Source: Erigeron canadensis (lineage: Eukaryota; Streptophyta; Magnoliopsida; Asterales; Asteraceae). From it: DNA of 64,000 bases. A model generated the notes under the pieces. The model saw nothing but the letters and a program-made list of their open reading frames with translations, was not told the DNA's origin and made no database searches. The stretch is taken from assembly GCF_010389155.1 (NCBI RefSeq), contig NC_057767.1, positions 25,121,723 through 25,185,722 of the forward strand. The letters are read 5' to 3'. This document shows, in pieces, positions 1 through 9,800 of the stretch (position 1 is the first letter of the stretch; the number at the start of each line of letters is the position of its first letter). The position numbers were made by a program, and so were the translations under genes.

Positions 1-470
1 TTTAGGTGAGTTTGGATAGCCATTTTACAATCACGAAGGTCCATTATAGTGAGTTTGGTTGAAAGGAAATTGTGGATGAAATGGAAATTGGGTGAAAATG
101 AAAGTTGTGGTGTAATTTTTGAAAGAAGAATGGGGTTTTATGGGTGAAAAGGTAGAAAAGTGGGTAATTTTTTTTTTTTTAAACTATCAGATCTAGCCGT
201 TTGGGGGGGGGGGGGACCCACTCCATGCCAACGTTCAAATTTGATGCCCAAAGCTTTTAGCCGATCGGCTTACTAACCCAAATAACTACCCGATCGGGCC
301 TTAGCCGAACTCTTCCCGAACGCAAGGAGTGGTGTAACCGATCGGGTTCAATATACCCGATGCCTTACCCAATTCCACTCCTTCCTATCTAACTGAATTA
401 TAACTACAATATGTGTGTTCTTGCTTCGTTGGATATTAAAATAAATCATATTAGATGTGGGGTTAGCAAC
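1..470. other. intergenic, no gene seen
   Basis: I see no coding potential. The stretch holds a long T run followed by a G run (about 169-215), and a C-rich block at 230-390 that repeats CGATCGG-like words and may be part of a decayed MITE. Confidence 0.5.
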
Positions 471-514
471 GAACTCCACTAAAGCGGGTTGGCCTCTGAA
501 TATCTTCTAAATTC

Positions 515-675
515 ATTATGTAGACTCGGAGGTGGGCTGTTTTTTAAGATCTCGGATTCGAGTCTTAGGGATCTCATCTCAAAGTATTTTTTATGAGAAC
601 GGATTGATGAGCAAATCGTTGGTTAAAACCGACTCCAACACGTCTTAATCGAAAGTAACTTAAAAAAAAGATGTA
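515..675 (+). repeat. SINE-like remnant
   Basis: A GGATTCGAGTCTTAGG word resembles a tRNA-type B box of the RNA polymerase III promoter. It is followed by a non-coding body ending in an A run at 663-670. The A box is unclear, so this is a tentative call. Confidence 0.35.
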
Positions 676-682
676 AGATTAG

Positions 683-912
683 CCATTGGGGTGATAGCCC
701 ATCGGTTAGGAAGGTTTTACTTCGTGGTTTCTTCCATGGAGTCAATGGTTTAAATCTTAACATATGCAAATATGATGAGAGGTTTTACCAACTGTATACT
801 CATCAACACATGAAAGAACGAACTTTTTAGGGCATTGCTAGGATTCATACCCGATATACGCACCAAAGTTGAAGGTGTTAACTATTTATCTGTTTTGTCG
901 TTAAAAAAAAGT
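683..912 (+). repeat. tRNA-derived SINE copy
   Basis: The head at 690-760 has an A-box-like stretch (GATAGCCCATCGGTTAGG) and a weak B box (GGTTTAAATCTTAA). The tail at 890-910 reads TTTGTCGTTAAAAAAAAG. A similar tail word ends the copy at 14850-14975, which supports a SINE family. Confidence 0.45.
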
Positions 913-1714
913 ATGATGTGAGGTGGTTGGTTGGTAATTTGCGACGAGCGTACCTTGTTTTCCTTTTTTATCTTTTCTTTTTTTGGATATTAATTATTTA
1001 TCTATAAATGGCAAAACTATCTCAATATAATATTTTTATTATATACTATCTAATCAACCGGGTTCAACCCGGATATTGTAATTAAAATTTTAAAACAAAA
1101 AAAAATGTATGTATTTTTAAAACCAATAAGAATGTAAAAGAATGTATGTAATTAAAATTTAAAAACCAAAAACTAAATCGACTGACACAATGATACCTAA
1201 AATAAGAGTACTTATTGTGTTAACAAAATATAAAAAACATTTCATACTGCCTAATTGGATGTCACTGTGGTGTCTCGAATGTTATTAACTCGCTGTTCAA
1301 AAAAGAACATTTCGTAATTTAGAAAATTTTAAACATTTCTTTGTTTCAAATAAAAGATTAAGAATTTTAATAAGCATTAAGTGAGTTTTTTTTTAAAAAA
1401 AAATATGACATCATAAATGAAAGAAATTTTTAAAAAAAATATGTAATCTTGACATATCATAATGTACTTAAAAGTACTTTTAAAAAAACAATCATTCTTT
1501 ATTATATATAAAGATTTTATTTATAACTCAAATTAAATTATGTTAGAAATTTTAAATTATCTATGTTCATCATTATATAGAAAACGTAACGATTTCTTAT
1601 GTCCATTAACGAATAATTAAGGGTAAAAACTTTGACAATATATTGTCAAACGTTTGATCATGATTGGTGAAATCTTTATTTTGATCACTGAATCATATAA
1701 CAGTAGTATAGTAC
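913..1714. other. intergenic AT-rich, SINE tail fragment
   Basis: There is no gene. The part at 1262-1310 (GTGTCTCGAATGTTATTAAC and following) matches the 3' end of the SINE at 62848-63064, so it is a SINE 3' fragment. The rest is A/T-rich with no recognisable feature. Confidence 0.45.
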
Positions 1715-2045
1715 CTCTTTTTTTAATGGTGAATTTCGCTGGAAACTTCATGTCGCGATTCGACAACAAGAGGTCTAACATATGTTGTTTTAGTCGGGTT
1801 CACGTTAGAGAGCTATCTCGAAGTAGAATGTCTTTTTCAAATACCCGATGGGGGAAAACCCCCTTACTAATTCACCCGAAGGCACGGCGATTAATAGGGG
1901 TAAACCCTGCCCCTTCAGACTTAAACCTAGGTATATCCAAACCAAGCCCTCATAAAGGAAATTAATTTTTATGTCTTCCTCAAAGCTTGAACTTAAGACC
2001 TCATACAAAAGGAGATGGTCTTACAACCATTAAGCTAAAACTCAA
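1715..2045 (-). repeat. SINE family A, copy 1
   Basis: Read on the minus strand, the head starts near 2041 with TAGCTTAATGGTTGTAAGAC (A-box-like) and has a B-box-like AAGTTCAAGC. A body of about 250 bp follows, then an A-rich tail at 1715-1730. Bodies at 5070-5400 and 5748-6085 are closely similar. The apparent open frames inside are chance frames in the repeat. Confidence 0.6.
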
Positions 2046-2082
2046 AAGGCAACAACAATAATCCTATAAAAATCAAGATATG

Positions 2083-2695
2083 GGAAAAGTGCATTGTAAG
2101 TAGTCATAATTTTATTAGAATAAATGATAAATCCCCCTAATCAATTATCCTAATATATCCACTTGTTAACACATGTAATCCACTAATTCTCTTTCCTAAT
2201 CTCACCCCCTGATTTTCCACGTGTCACAATCCTATTAATCAAGGTTGGAGATCTCGGACTCGACTCGGCAAGGGGGGAGTCAGAAGTTTTTGGAGAATCA
2301 GACTCAACTCTGGAGAACTCAAATTGAAATTTTATATGGAAACATAAGTATTTTTGAAATTATATGTAATAAAACTTTAAAAATATATTCCAATCTTCAA
2401 ATTTAAACATAATTGTTTAAAAACATTAACATAATAATTCAAACTTGAAAATTAAACGTTAGATTAGTTGATAAGATCATGCTTCATCATCATCTTGCCC
2501 GCATCAAAGTTGGAGAACCCATGACTCTGACTCGACTCGGCGAGGTTGGGATACAGGAGTTTATTTTATAAACTCGGCTGATTTGGAGGAGTTTTACAAC
2601 CTTGCTATTAATTAAGAGGATTTGTAGGCTAATAATTTAGGAAGATTGATCATTACCTTTTATTATAACATAAAAAGACTACTTCTATGATTTAA
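2083..2695. mobile_element. possible host MITE split by a hAT insertion
   Basis: The flanks of the hAT element at 2240-2604 look like imperfect inverted repeats of each other. GTAAGTAGTC near 2098 pairs with GACTACTTCT near 2677, with further AT-rich similarity inward. This suggests an older foldback element into which the hAT jumped. The pairing is imperfect and no outer target duplication was fixed. Confidence 0.3.
2240..2604. mobile_element. non-autonomous hAT element (365 bp)
   Basis: The ends are CAAGGTTGGAGATC and, on the other strand, CAAGGTTGTAAAAC. A perfect 8 bp target duplication CTATTAAT lies at 2232-2239 and 2605-2612. An 8 bp duplication with CA-start ends is typical of hAT transposons. 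There is no transposase frame. The same end type occurs at 24139-24288 and 19443-19640, so these form one family. Confidence 0.8.
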
Positions 2696-3058
2696 GAAGA
2701 TTAGATTTTACTATTTAATTGGGTGAAAACAAGTTCGTTTTGGGAAGGACTTTTACACGCATGATCGAGAACTTGTATGGTATCCGGATGTTGACACTAG
2801 GATCTTCGTTTGATCTAATACTACCTATAAAATGGCCTAACTTAGTAAATAAACAAATGAGCTAACTGAAACATGTTGTCATGTTGATGTATATCACTAT
2901 GATTGTATTACTTTAATTATAAGCAGGCTGGATAATTTAGAGTGTTATTCTTGAGAGTTTACAAGTGGTGTAACCGAACAGTGCCTCCAAATTAACACAT
3001 TTTAAATTAATGATTAGAACACGTTTTTTTGTTTTTTATGTTTTGTTCAAAATAAAAA
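2613..3058. other. intergenic, no gene seen
   Basis: AT-rich sequence with no supported ORF or RNA gene. Beyond the possible outer MITE arm near 2610-2695 I see nothing in it. Confidence 0.5.
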
Positions 3059-4276
3059 GAGTTAATTACTGAAATGGTACCTCACGTTTGTGTAATATTA
3101 TTGGTTTCATACATTTCCTTTCGAAATTACGTTGATCATACCCAACGTATGCAAATCTCCACTCGGACCATACTGGAGGGTAACGCCGTCAGCTGGCCGT
3201 TAAAACCTCTCCCACGTGACTTGCACAGTTGCACGTGAGGGGTAAATATGTAATATCGTGTTTCCTAATTACTGAAATGGTACATAACGTTTGCACGATA
3301 TTGCTGGTTTCATACCTATATGTTTCTTAATTACTTAAATGGTACCTAATGTTTAGTTATTAATTAATTAATTTTTTTTATTTTTTTTATTTGTTTTATT
3401 TTTCTTTTATAAAACTTCTCCAAAACTTGTTACAATTTAATGAAAAATAGTCAGAATACACTTATAATCCATTAAAAAATAATACCAAATAGCTATTTCA
3501 TAACAAAATATAAGTTTTAAAGTTCACGAATAACCAAAAATAACAATAAAGTATCATAAAACAATTTTTTAAAAATTTGCGAGGAAATATTTTTTTTGGA
3601 AAAATTCCAGAAATACCGCAATGGTAATACCAGAAATACAAGTCTGTATTTACTGCGACACGAAGCTTAAAGCAATGTTTTAAATACCCGTAAATACCGG
3701 CTGATATTTCTGGTATTCCTGAGTATTTTTGGTATTACCGTTGCGGTATTTCCAAATTTTTTAAAAACGAATTTGTTTTTTAAAATTATTTTTGTGATAC
3801 TTTATTACTATTTTTGGTTATTCGTGAATTTTAAACTTATATTTTGTTATGAAATAACTATTTGATATTATTTTTTAGTGGATTATAGGTGCATTTTGAC
3901 TATTTTCATTAAATTATAACAAGTTTTGGAAAATTTTTATAAAAGAAAAATAAAACAAATTAAAAAAAATATAAAATGATTAATAACTAAACATTATGTA
4001 CCATTTAAGTAATTAAGAAAAATATAGGTATGAAACCAGCAATATCATGCAAACATTAGGTACCATTTCAGTAATTAGGAAACGCGATATTACATATTTA
4101 CCCCTCACGTGCAAGTCACGTGGGGGAGGTTTTAACGGCCAGCTGACGGCGTTAGCCTCCAGTATGATCCGAGTGGAGATTTGCATACGTTGGGTATGAT
4201 CAGCGTAATTTCGAAAGGAAAGGTATAAAACCAGTAATATGGTGCAAACATGAGGTACCATTTCAGTAATTAACTC
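3059..4276. mobile_element. 1.2 kb foldback Mutator-like MITE
   Basis: Almost the whole element is an inverted repeat. The left arm begins GAGTTAATTACTGAAATGGT and the right arm is its reverse complement, pairing for nearly 600 bp per arm to a small loop near 3660-3690. A perfect 9 bp target duplication AAATAAAAA lies at 3050-3058 and 4277-4285, the length typical of Mutator-like elements. There is no transposase. A transcript across it would form a long hairpin. Confidence 0.85.
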
Positions 4277-4357
4277 AAATAAAAATGAAAACAAATAGTA
4301 GTCTCCATAACCAAGCACATCTTAAAAGTTTTTTATTTAAGCTATGTTTAAAGCTTA

Positions 4358-4400
4358 TCTCTATATTAAATAAAACAAAATTTTGATTACATCATTATTT
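4358..4400 (+). mobile_element. Helitron 5'-end-like sequence
   Basis: TCTCTATATTAAATAAAAC follows an A and resembles the 5' TC end of the Helitron at 30049. No matching 3' hairpin plus CTRR was found nearby, so this is probably a truncated or interrupted copy. Confidence 0.35.
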
Positions 4401-4534
4401 TTTCAAAACACCTTACATGACAACTCTAAATTTTATTTAAAATTTTTTTTTTAATTAAATAAATTATGACATCATTATAACATTAGATTAATTACTAAAT
4501 TTATTATATTTTTTAAATTCTTACCATATTAGTT

Positions 4535-4712
4535 TTTTTTTTGAACGGCAAATTTGGGCTCAGCGGCATGCCTCTTTATATACCCAACTCCAATTCCAAA
4601 TGAAACCTATTATGGGAAAACCCTTGTCTCCATTTCTGAGAGCATTTTTGCTCACACCAGGATTTGAACCCAAAACCTCTTAGTCTTAGGCTCCACCATG
4701 TACCAATTCTTA
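4535..4712 (-). repeat. SINE copy with B box
   Basis: On the minus strand the head holds GTGGAGCCTAAG and a clear B box GGGTTCAAATCCTGG. The body runs to an A tail that appears on + as the T run at 4535-4545. It differs in sequence from family A. Confidence 0.5.
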
Positions 4713-5069
4713 CCATATTAGTTAATAAATATCTTTATAAATATTCTTAAATTACAATAGCATTTTTTTTATTAATATGACAATTGTTTCAAATCATTCA
4801 TATTTCATGGTTTCATGAATATAGTATGATTATGATTTTGTTTATTTTTTCTTCTCCTTTATCTTCATTATTATGTATATGTACATATAGATGTATATAG
4901 TTTAAATATTTCTTTTATTTTATTATATGTTAGATATTAGAGATAGATATTTATTTTGTTAGTGAAAAGGGAAATTCTTCGGAAATGTTTTATTAAAGAG
5001 GAATGTGTGTTTATGACGTGAAGGAGATGTATTTGACAATTTTGAAAGTGAACATTAGCGACGCAGCTT
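4713..5069. other. intergenic, no gene seen
   Basis: AT-rich sequence with only short chance frames. No RNA gene or element end was recognised. Confidence 0.5.
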
Positions 5070-5400
5070 TTTTTTAAATTGAATTTCGTTGAAAACTTCG
5101 TGTCGTGATTCGATAGTGGAAGGTCTATCATACATTGTCTTAACCGGGTCCATGCTAGAGAGCTCTCTCGAAATAGAAAATGTCTATTTCAATAACCCGT
5201 TAAGGGGAACACCCCCTACTAATCTGACCGAAGACACAACGATTAATAGAGGTAAATCATACCCCCTCAGACTTGAACTTGGGTATATAACTAAGTCAAA
5301 CGCTCATAAAGTGACTTCTTATGTTCTTCCCAAGACTTAAACACAAGACCTTTTGAATGGGGATGATATTTCAACCATTGAGCTAAAGCTCAAGGACATA
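5070..5400 (-). repeat. SINE family A, copy 2
   Basis: It matches copy 1 over the whole body. The minus-strand head reads GAGCTTTAGCTCAATGGTTG (A box), with a B-box-like GTGTTTAAGTC. The 3' A tail shows on + as the T run near 5071. Many point differences from copies 1 and 3 point to an old family. Confidence 0.6.
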
Positions 5401-5747
5401 GAAATTGCTCCTTTTGTCCCGTATTAAGTGTTCCAGTTTGACTTTTTGAGTGTTTTTCCTTTAACTTTGATTGTAAATATTTTTTTTGTTATATAATACT
5501 TGATATAACATATATGAATTGATTGAGTTTTAAATATATTTTTTATAAATATAACTTTCATTAACTAATATATAACACAAACAAAGTTATTTATTATTAA
5601 AGTCGGAAGAAAAAAAATGAATCAAAAATAGAATAAGTAAATGGGACGGATGGAGTATGTATATATGGTCAACGAGTTAACACGCGTTAATTTTGTTGGT
5701 AAACAAAATTCTTAAATTATTTTCTTCAACCTGTCAAGTTAGTAAGT
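5401..5747. other. intergenic, no gene seen
   Basis: AT-rich sequence between two SINE copies, with no feature I can support. Confidence 0.5.
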
Positions 5748-6087
5748 TTTTTTTTTAAAGGTGAATTTCGCTTGAAACTTTGTGTCGTGATTCGACAGCA
5801 AGAGGTCTAACATACATTGTTTTAACCGGGTCCGCGTTATAGAGTTCCCTCGAAGTAGAAATGCCTATTTGAAATACCCAATGGAGGGAAAATCCCCTAC
5901 TAATCCGCCCGAAGACACGACCATTAATAGGGGTAAACCCTGCCGCCTCAGAATTGAACCTGAGTATACCCAAGCCAAGCCTTCATAAAAGGACTACCTA
6001 TATCTCAAAATTGGTGGAATAAAGAATCGAACCTGAGACCTATAAGTCACCACGGGAACTCCAAACCACTACACCAACTCATCATTA
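5748..6087 (-). repeat. SINE family A body with a different tRNA-like head
   Basis: The body at 5755-5990 matches copies 1 and 2. The head at 5995-6087 does not: on minus it reads GTTGGTGTAGTGGTTTGG with a clear B box GGTTCGATTC. The junction falls just after the shared word that reads TATGAAGG on minus. This looks like a chimeric SINE that has exchanged its Pol III promoter head. Confidence 0.55.
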
Positions 6088-6765
6088 ATTCAAGTTAGTA
6101 AGTTATTCACATTTATTTTTCATATTATCTATATCTATACTTCTATACTATACGAGCATAATACCCACACGTTGCGACGAAATTTTGTTTTAAGAATGAG
6201 ATAGATTCAGGGGTAGTTTAGTCCAACTGTAGAGATGGGTATAGAAAGATGTATTAAGGCCGGTGAGGGGCATTTTAGACTTTTCAGGTTCTTAATGACT
6301 TAAAGCTAATTTGCTTTATATGGGAGTATAGATAATAAAGAAATTAGCCTCATGTTAAAAATTATATTGAGTGAAATGACTAAAATACCTTTAATGAGTA
6401 TATAACACTATTAGTCATTTTTCTTTTAAAATATCCACATTAACCCTTTACATCATTTACTTTTATATCAATTATCTAACATCATTTGACGCCGCCACTA
6501 ATACCAACAACCATCCCCCACCATCACACCTAACCGCCACAAAAACCGCTGCATTGTGCGGGTAATAATTGGTAAAATGATCATTGTCTCAATCAAAAAG
6601 CTGCTACTGTACTATTTTGATTTTTGAACCAAGTAAAATTTAAGGAACCGTGCATTTTCTCAATAGCTTCTGAAAAATACAGTACTAATTAATATTAATA
6701 CTCCGTAATAAACATGGGATCCCAATAAACATAAACCATAGTCAACACTTCATACATGTACGTTC
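6088..6765. other. intergenic upstream of BCAT
   Basis: There is no gene. A degenerate Helitron-like word (ATACCCACACGTTGCG) lies near 6161. The right half is the presumed promoter region of the aminotransferase gene. Confidence 0.4.
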
Positions 6766-6773
6766 TATAAAAT
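6766..6773 (+). promoter_or_regulatory. candidate TATA box of BCAT
   Basis: TATAAAAT sits 105 bp upstream of the start codon at 6878, followed by a C/T-rich leader. Position and sequence suit a plant core promoter; no transcript data were available. Confidence 0.5.
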
Positions 6774-6877
6774 ACCAACCAACCCCCTCTTCATATATCC
6801 TCCTCTCATATCTTCATTAATTCGGTCTTCCTCCTCTTTATTTCCACAACTGTTTTCCGGTTTTTCAAATATCAAGC

Positions 6878-9800
6878 ATGATTCGACACAGCCCATATCT
6901 TCGTGTTTTAAGTCTGGCTACATTATCAAAGGTCTCATCTTTCTTTACCTAGTTTATTAATTCTTCTCTTTTCAATGAGTGATTGATGATGTTTTTGTTT
7001 TTCAATTATGATAGTATAATTAATAGTCAGCCTTATTCAAAAAAAAAAAAAAAGTGTTTTTTATGCACGTTAAATAGCATTTCCTTTTAATGTAAGATGT
7101 TGAAGAAGTTAAGAATATATGATACTTGATCTTCATTAAAACTAAAGCTTTTTAATAAATGAAATACATTCAATTTTTTAAGTCAAGGTACATTGTCATT
7201 TATTATAGAAAATCTTAAACTTCATGAAAAGGGGGTGTTATTTCTTAATATCTTTTAACCATACATAACGATACATGTTTTATATATTTTTATTTTTATC
7301 CTTCCAAAGTTAAAATTAATTTGCTAACAAAAAAAATGTTTATGTATAGTTGGGGCATGCATGTCATATGGTTTATCAAAAGAATATGTTGATTTTGCTC
7401 ATGTGACATGATATTGGGAAATTTACAGATTTTTAAAGACTCATAACGCTTGGTGTTCTTATGATTATGATATTTATAGCAATATTTTCATGAGAGCACG
7501 TGATCAAAACCAAACATTAGTTAGGAAAAAACAAACGAACACATAAAAGGGAAAAATTCCATAAAAGATAACCTATTTATATGAAATTTCTATTAAATAT
7601 AACCTATTTTGTTTTTGTCTATTCCTAATAAAGGGTATATCGTTAGTTTTTAACAGACGGAGCTCGTTAAGTGCCACGTCATCCGTTTTGATGACGTGAC
7701 ACTTGACTTTGACCGACTCATATATATATATATATACACACCGAAATTTGGCCGGTCAAAGTCAAGTGCCACGTCATCAAAACTGATGACGTGACATCGG
7801 TGACGTGGCACTTAACGAGCTCCGTCTATCAAAAACTAATAATATACCCTTTATTAGGAATTTTTTAAAAAATAGGATCATTTAAATAAACGAAAACAAT
7901 AGGTTACCTTTAATAGGAATTTCATGTAAATAGGTTACCTTTTTATGGAACAAACCCCACATAAAAAGTATCTCAACATTAAGTTCTTCAGGGCTTTAGG
8001 CTATGTGGGAAAAGTCCGAACTTTGGCTCTTATATATATATATAACTTAACCAATATTATCGTGGCCGTTTACAGATTTTTTTTCCTGGTCATTCAATGA
8101 TGTTTATCTAAAAAAAAAAAAAAAGTTCGAACTGAAAAAAATAACAAATTAAAGTTAGTGTTCTTAAAATTTATTTTTAGCAATAATGAAAAATGAATTA
8201 GATGGTTAAAACGATCGGAACAAGTACACTAAATAAAAATAGAGCAAGCGGAGATAATTAAACTGATGTATTGCGGGGGGTCTTCGGTCATTTGGAAAGG
8301 GTCTGAATTTGAATGCAATCTATGACTTGCAGATTACTATTTATTATAGTAGACCCTCAAAATTTAAAATAGGGACTTATTTAGTTAGAGGGTACCCAAT
8401 GGTTAGTCCATGGGTTCGTTTGAGGTGGACGGACGAGTCCACACCATTGGGTGGGACTAGTCCTCCACTCGTCCGTCTCACTAGTCTCTGCAGGGACGAG
8501 TCTTGTGTGTGTGCGTGTGTGTTTTTTAATTTTTATCCTACATTCAAAAAAGAAGACAAAAAAATTAGTGGGTCCAAGACTAGTTCATGGGGATGAGTGC
8601 ATTGAGTGTATTTTGGGGGATTAGTCCTTGGAGTGTTTTTTTTGCTGATGTAACGCTGACAGAGACTAGTCTTTGGGGGATGAGTGGTCACCATTGGGTA
8701 CCCTCTTATGTGTAAGACATTTATTGATATTAGACCACTAGTAATCGAAGCCACGAAACTCGTGACTTGCTCGTTCACGCCTTGACCACGAGCCCTCATC
8801 GGGACTTGTAGTTGAGAGTTTGTGGTGTAAGCAAGGAGTTTTTTTTAAAAAGTTTTATTATTTAAAGTAAAAGTTTAGTTAAATGTTATGTCACAGACTA
8901 ATGGTTGATTAGTGATGACTGACAGTTGATTAGTGATGAGTTGACGATATTGGGTAAGATTTATGGTACACAAGATGTTGGATGGCAATTTAATTTGGAT
9001 AATTCCAACCTGTCCATAAAGAAGACTTGATTAAAGCTAAAATCAAGATTATTAATCCCAACTTAATTTGGATAATACTTATAAAAAAAATCAATAATGA
9101 CCTAATATTCATAGTATATTGTTATTCGGATTTTTATGAAAGACTAAAATGTATGTTGTCATTTTATAGGTTGGTACAAGATGCTTGATGGCACAGGCTA
9201 GTCAAGCAAATGAACATATAATCAGGTAAATTGTGGTCCAATTTAACGTTTATAACATTTATATTTACAGATTAATTAACAAAGCTAGGGGCTAGAGAGT
9301 GTTCAACAACCTCTTACAATTATTAGAACTTGTGTGAATTTTTATCCAAAAGGTTAAATGAACATGATAATAACAATCATCGATTGATCATGTAAAGTTG
9401 TGTAACAAATAGTAACGTTATATTTTAGCTTGGTTTACAGAAATGAAGAATACGCTGATCTTGATTGGAATAATTTGGGATTTGGCCTTACACGAACCGA
9501 TTACATGTACGTAGCTAAATGCACAAACGACGACAGTTTTGAGGGTCATTTGAGGGATTATGGTAACATTGAATTAAGCCCGGCTGCTGGAGTCCTAAAC
9601 TATGGCCAGGTAACACTGTCTCAAACTTTCCACTATCATGTGAATTTAATTGATATGATGATAATCACTGAAGTACAATTCGTATAGGGAATTCTTGAAG
9701 GTACAAAAGCGTTTAGAAGAGACGATGGCGGGATTTTACTATTTCGACCAGACCAAAATGCAATTCGGATGCAAATTGGAGCCGAGAGAATGTGCATGCC

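Noticed and set aside
200..215. G-quadruplex candidate
   Set aside because: A single G run without the spaced G tracts needed for an intramolecular quadruplex.
5995..6087. Possible tRNA gene (A and B boxes)
   Set aside because: It is the head of a SINE with a repeat body attached, and I could not draw a full cloverleaf.
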